Part shown: in pieces, positions 61,022 through 64,000 of the stretch
How the letters are laid out: each line of letters opens with the position of its first letter
How positions within the stretch are numbered: position 1 is the first letter of the stretch
NCBI GenBank assembly: GCA_045126515.1
Contig: JBGVOM010000110.1
Coordinates: forward strand, 110,389 to 174,388
Source: RUG11237 sp045126515
GTDB lineage: Bacteria; Bacillota; Clostridia; Lachnospirales; Lachnospiraceae
DNA length: 64,000 nt
Direction of reading: 5' to 3'
Position numbers and translations under genes: made by a program
Notes under the pieces: generated by a model
The model's database searches: none
What the model saw: the letters and a program-made list of their open reading frames with translations, nothing else
What the model was told of the DNA's origin: nothing

Positions 61022-62536
61022 ATGGCAAAAGCAAAATCCATTATGATTCAGGGAACTATGTCAAATGCAGGAAAAAGCCTTTTAGCAGCAGGGCTTTGCA
61101 GAATCTTTGCACAGAATGGCTATAAGGTGGCACCTTTCAAATCCCAGAACATGGCATTAAATTCCTTTATTACGGAAGAAGGTCTGGAGATGGGCAGAGC
61201 CCAGGTGATGCAGGCGGAAGCAGCAGGCATAGCTCCAGTGGCAGCCATGAATCCTATTTTATTAAAACCCACCACAGACATGGGCTCTCAGGTAATTGTA
61301 AATGGCAGAGTGCAGGGAAATATGACTGCCATGGAATATTACAGAAATAAAAAAAAATACATTCCGGCGATTTTAGATGCATATCATAGTCTGGAGGAAG
61401 AATATGATATCATTGTACTGGAAGGTGCAGGCAGTCCGGCAGAAATTAATTTAAAGCAGGATGATATTGTCAATATGGGAATGGCAAAGATGGCGAAGGC
61501 ACCTGTATTACTGGCAGGGGACATCGACCGGGGCGGAGTGTTTGCCCAGCTTTTAGGAACACTGGCTCTGCTTACGGAGGAAGAAAAAGAACATGTAAAA
61601 GGTCTTGTTGTTAATAAATTCCGAGGAGATAAAGAAATTCTCATGCCGGGAATTGATATGTTAGAAGAAATGGGGAAAGTTCCGGTGGTGGGAATTGTAC
61701 CATATCTTCAGGTTGATATTGATGATGAAGACAGTTTAAGCGAACGTTTTTCTAAGAAGGAAACCATTGGACTTGTGGATATTGCGGTAATTCGCCTGCC
61801 CAAAATATCTAATTTTACGGATTTTAATCCTTTTGAGGGGCTGGAAGAAGTATCTTTAAGATATGTAAGCCGCCCGGCAGATTTGAAGGAGCCGGATATT
61901 ATTATTGTGCCGGGAAGTAAAAGTACCATAGAAGATTTGATGTGGTTGCGGGAAACCGGTATGGAAGTAAAGATAAAGCGCCATGCCGCTCAGGGAAAAA
62001 CAGTGATTGGCGTTTGTGGTGGCTATCAGATGTTAGGAGAAGTTATTCACGATCCGGATGGGGCAGAACATCAGGGAAGTGTAGCAGGTATGGGATTACT
62101 GCCGGTGGAAACCACATTTCAGGCAAAAAAAACAAGAAGTAGAGTACAGGGAAACTTTGGAAGAGTGGAAGGAAGACTGCAAAACTTGTCCGGAGTGGCA
62201 TTTGAAGGTTATGAAATTCATATGGGAAGTACCACAGTGCTACAGGGAAAATCGCTTTCTTATGTAGACACGTTAGGAAGTGATGTTGGGAGAAAGGAAG
62301 ATGGTGCCTTTTGCGGGAATGTTTATGGAACCTATATTCATGGTATCTTTGATGAACCTAAGGTTGTAGAGGCAATCCTTTCTTCTATATTACAGGAGAA
62401 AGGAATTCATGCTGTGGAAGGTCTGGTATTAAACCGTAGGGAATATAAGGAGAAACAGTATGATATTCTTGCTGAGGGAGTCAGGCAAAATATGGATATG
62501 AAATTTATTTATCAAATCATAGAGAAAGGAATGTAA
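61022..62536 (+). CDS. cbiP: Cobyric acid synthase
   Basis: A 504-residue glutamine-dependent amidotransferase amidating side chains b, d, e and g. The N-terminal ATPase part has IMIQGTMSNAGKSLLAAGLCRIF and FKSQNMALNSFIT. The C-terminal glutaminase has IIVPGSKSTIEDL and the nucleophile Cys in GVCGGYQMLG. The His of GTYIHGIFD completes the site. AGGAGGGACACA precedes the ATG. Confidence 0.96.
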   Translation: MAKAKSIMIQGTMSNAGKSLLAAGLCRIFAQNGYKVAPFKSQNMALNSFITEEGLEMGRAQVMQAEAAGIAPVAAMNPILLKPTTDMGSQVIVNGRVQGNMTAMEYYRNKKKYIPAILDAYHSLEEEYDIIVLEGAGSPAEINLKQDDIVNMGMAKMAKAPVLLAGDIDRGGVFAQLLGTLALLTEEEKEHVKGLVVNKFRGDKEILMPGIDMLEEMGKVPVVGIVPYLQVDIDDEDSLSERFSKKETIGLVDIAVIRLPKISNFTDFNPFEGLEEVSLRYVSRPADLKEPDIIIVPGSKSTIEDLMWLRETGMEVKIKRHAAQGKTVIGVCGGYQMLGEVIHDPDGAEHQGSVAGMGLLPVETTFQAKKTRSRVQGNFGRVEGRLQNLSGVAFEGYEIHMGSTTVLQGKSLSYVDTLGSDVGRKEDGAFCGNVYGTYIHGIFDEPKVVEAILSSILQEKGIHAVEGLVLNRREYKEKQYDILAEGVRQNMDMKFIYQIIEKGM

Positions 62537-62539
62537 AGG

Positions 62540-63169
62540 ATGAACATGGAATTGGAACATCTTCTTCCGGCAGAGATAGAAAAGCGAAGTTTCGAAATTA
62601 TCACGGAGGAACTGGCAGGAAGAAAGCTGAATCCGGAGCATGAATTGATTATCAAGCGTGCAATACATACCACAGCGGATTTTGATTATGCAGATAATTT
62701 GTGCTTTTCGGAACAGGCGGTGGCAAGAGCCTTGCAGGCACTGCGTCAGGGAGCGGATATTGTTACGGATACTCAGATGGCAAAGGCAGGGATTAACAAA
62801 AAGATACTGGCGAAATATGGTGGGACAGTGCATTGCTTTATTGCCGATAAAGATGTGGCACTGGAGGCGAAAGAACGTGGCATGACTCGTTCCGCTGTCA
62901 GTATGGAAAAGGCAGCAAGACTTAACAAAAAGCTTATTTTTGCCATTGGAAACGCACCTACGGCATTAATAAAATTATATGAAATGTTACGGGAAGGAAC
63001 GGTGAAACCGGAATTGATTATAGGGGTTCCGGTTGGTTTCGTTAATGTGGTGCAGTCGAAGGAACTTATTTTACAGACGCAGATACCGTATATTGTTGCC
63101 AGAGGACGAAAGGGAGGCAGCAATGTGGCGGCGGCAATTTGTAATGCACTGTTGTATCAAATGGAGTAA
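62540..63169 (+). CDS. cbiC: Cobalt-precorrin-8 methylmutase
   Basis: A 209-residue enzyme moving the C11 methyl to C12 to form cobyrinate. The catalytic His43 lies in IKRAIHTTADFDYADN, at the same position as in CobH. TDTQMAKAGINKK and the MTRSAVSMEKAARL segment follow. It is 3 bp after cbiP and the last gene of the operon. No T-rich terminator is obvious behind it. Confidence 0.95.
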   Translation: MNMELEHLLPAEIEKRSFEIITEELAGRKLNPEHELIIKRAIHTTADFDYADNLCFSEQAVARALQALRQGADIVTDTQMAKAGINKKILAKYGGTVHCFIADKDVALEAKERGMTRSAVSMEKAARLNKKLIFAIGNAPTALIKLYEMLREGTVKPELIIGVPVGFVNVVQSKELILQTQIPYIVARGRKGGSNVAAAICNALLYQME

Positions 63170-63274
63170 GTTAAGTTTTGAAAGTCGGGAAAAAATCTGA
63201 AAAAGCAAGGAACTTAATAGACAATTTACACAAAATTAAAATAAAAATTTTTGCAGAAATCTTTTGATAAAAGA

Positions 63275-63303
63275 TTGACAATTTCGAGCTGGGATAATAT
63301 ACT
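63275..63303 (+). promoter_or_regulatory. Strong promoter for the surface-protein gene
   Basis: Perfect TTGACA (63275-63280), a 17-bp spacer and TATACT (63298-63303) give a leader of about 135 bases before the ATG. The leader holds a short imperfect hairpin (AGTGT/ACACT) and no riboswitch that I recognise. Confidence 0.75.
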
Positions 63304-63447
63304 AATAGCATGGCTTGTTTTATGTGATTTTGCACCCATTGAAATATGTGAAATCAACAGAGCAAATAAATAAATTACTCATGGAAGTGTGATTAGGAGC
63401 TTACACTGGATGAGGGATTTAATTGAAAATTAAGGAGGAAAGAAAGT

Positions 63448-64000
63448 ATGGGAGAGAACAGAGTAACAATGAGTTTAATCAAACGCTATGTTAGTGTAAT
63501 GTTAGTTGCTGCACTTGTTTTAACTGGAATTCAGTTACCAACATATGTTTCAGCGGCTACTACACCGGCCAAAGCAACACTTACATTAAGAGTAGGTGAA
63601 ACAGCACAGTTAACAACAGCTGATGTACCAGCAACTAAGGTGGTTTCAGCACCAACACCAGATGTTCCTACAGTGGAAACACCGGTAACAAAGGAAGTAC
63701 CTACAGAACTTACATGGGCATCAAATAAAACAGATGTAGCAACAGTTTCTGAACAGGGTCTTGTAACAGCTAAGAAAATTGGTAAAGCAGAGATTACATT
63801 ATCTGTAGATGGCATTGCATTTAAAGTATGGGAAGTGACTGTAGAAGGAACAGCAACACCAACCGTTACACCAGTTGAACCAACCGTTACACCAGATGAA
63901 CCAACAGGTGAAGCAACACCAACACCAACAGGTGAAGCAACACCAACACCAACAGGTGAAGCAACACCAACACCAACAGGTGAAGCAACACCAACACCAA
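63448..64000 (+). CDS. Secreted Big_2-domain surface protein with Thr/Pro repeats (runs off window)
   Basis: An open frame of 184 codons from ATG 63448, behind a perfect AAGGAGG, to the window end. A signal peptide is clear: basic MSLIKR, hydrophobic VMLVAALVLTG, probable cleavage after VSA. Residues 48-130 resemble a bacterial Ig-like (Big_2) domain, with LTLRVGETAQLT, LTWASNKTDVATVSEQGLVTAKKIGKAEITL as spaced blocks. A Thr/Pro-rich stalk then begins and turns into a perfect tandem repeat. It is probably a wall-bound or secreted adhesin or enzyme whose main domain lies beyond the window. Confidence 0.85.
   Translation, partial: MGENRVTMSLIKRYVSVMLVAALVLTGIQLPTYVSAATTPAKATLTLRVGETAQLTTADVPATKVVSAPTPDVPTVETPVTKEVPTELTWASNKTDVATVSEQGLVTAKKIGKAEITLSVDGIAFKVWEVTVEGTATPTVTPVEPTVTPDEPTGEATPTPTGEATPTPTGEATPTPTGEATPTP
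63904..64000 (+). repeat. 24-bp perfect coding tandem repeat
   Basis: The unit ACAGGTGAAGCAACACCAAC plus ACCA recurs with period 24, about four copies to the window edge, encoding TGEATPTP. The copies visible are identical, which suggests recent expansion or ongoing slippage. Copy number is not known because the array continues beyond the window. Confidence 0.92.

Overview
The window reads as chromosome of a low-GC, anaerobic, probably spore-forming Firmicute, most likely a Lachnospiraceae (Clostridia) member. The grounds are purine-rich ribosome binding sites, several TTG/GTG starts, mecA, spoVG, a glgC-glgD pair, a CspB-like subtilase, a YtvI-like membrane protein, DnaD/DnaI-type replication genes and a CbiK-type anaerobic cobalamin route. 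Genus is not resolved. No rRNA, tRNA, CRISPR array, transposase or integrase was seen.

Layout. 0-3.6 kb (minus): partial YtvI-like membrane protein, RluA-family pseudouridine synthase, ABC-F ATPase, mecA. 3.9-9.3 kb: a Ser/Thr kinase fused to a MinD-like domain (apparent ACG start), an acyltransferase, a GH18/SH3 wall hydrolase and a CwlD-like amidase. 9.3-15.3 kb (plus): tsaC, rpiB, dCMP deaminase, metG, a class A PBP. 15.4-20.4 kb (minus): prs, dnaI, dnaD, murC, with four perfect DnaA boxes in front of dnaD. 20.8-25.3 kb: glgC-glgD-spoVG, then a subtilase on the other strand. 25.6-31.9 kb: complete atpBEFHAGDC operon. 31.9-37 kb: AAC(3)-family acetyltransferase, Mn riboswitch plus mntP, a DUF2798 protein, and a small accessory pair (DUF5131 protein and LprI-like lipoprotein).

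37-63 kb is one large tetrapyrrole/cobalamin region. hemA-hemC-cobA/hemD-hemB-hemL-cobT and precorrin-2 dehydrogenase run from Glu-tRNA to sirohydrochlorin. cbiJ and cbiG lie on the minus strand. After a DUF1275 protein, a LysR regulator and metE comes cbiK-D-L-F-H-ET-A-cobU-cobS-cobU-like-cbiB-P-C. Together these cover cobalt insertion through nucleotide-loop assembly. Corrinoid adenosyltransferase, threonine-phosphate decarboxylase, lower-ligand synthesis and cobalt uptake are not in the window. The window ends inside a secreted, Thr/Pro-repeat surface protein.

The most unusual signal is a family of six intergenic long-hairpin elements (about 32.8, 33.1, 34.9, 44.7, 45.0 and 51.3 kb). They share a small conserved asymmetric core (GGACGCYC on the 5' side, GRGCTGTKC on the 3' side) inside stems whose sequence differs from copy to copy while pairing is kept. 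Three copies have cores of exactly 194 bp and show compensatory changes in at least three helices. I do not recognise this family.
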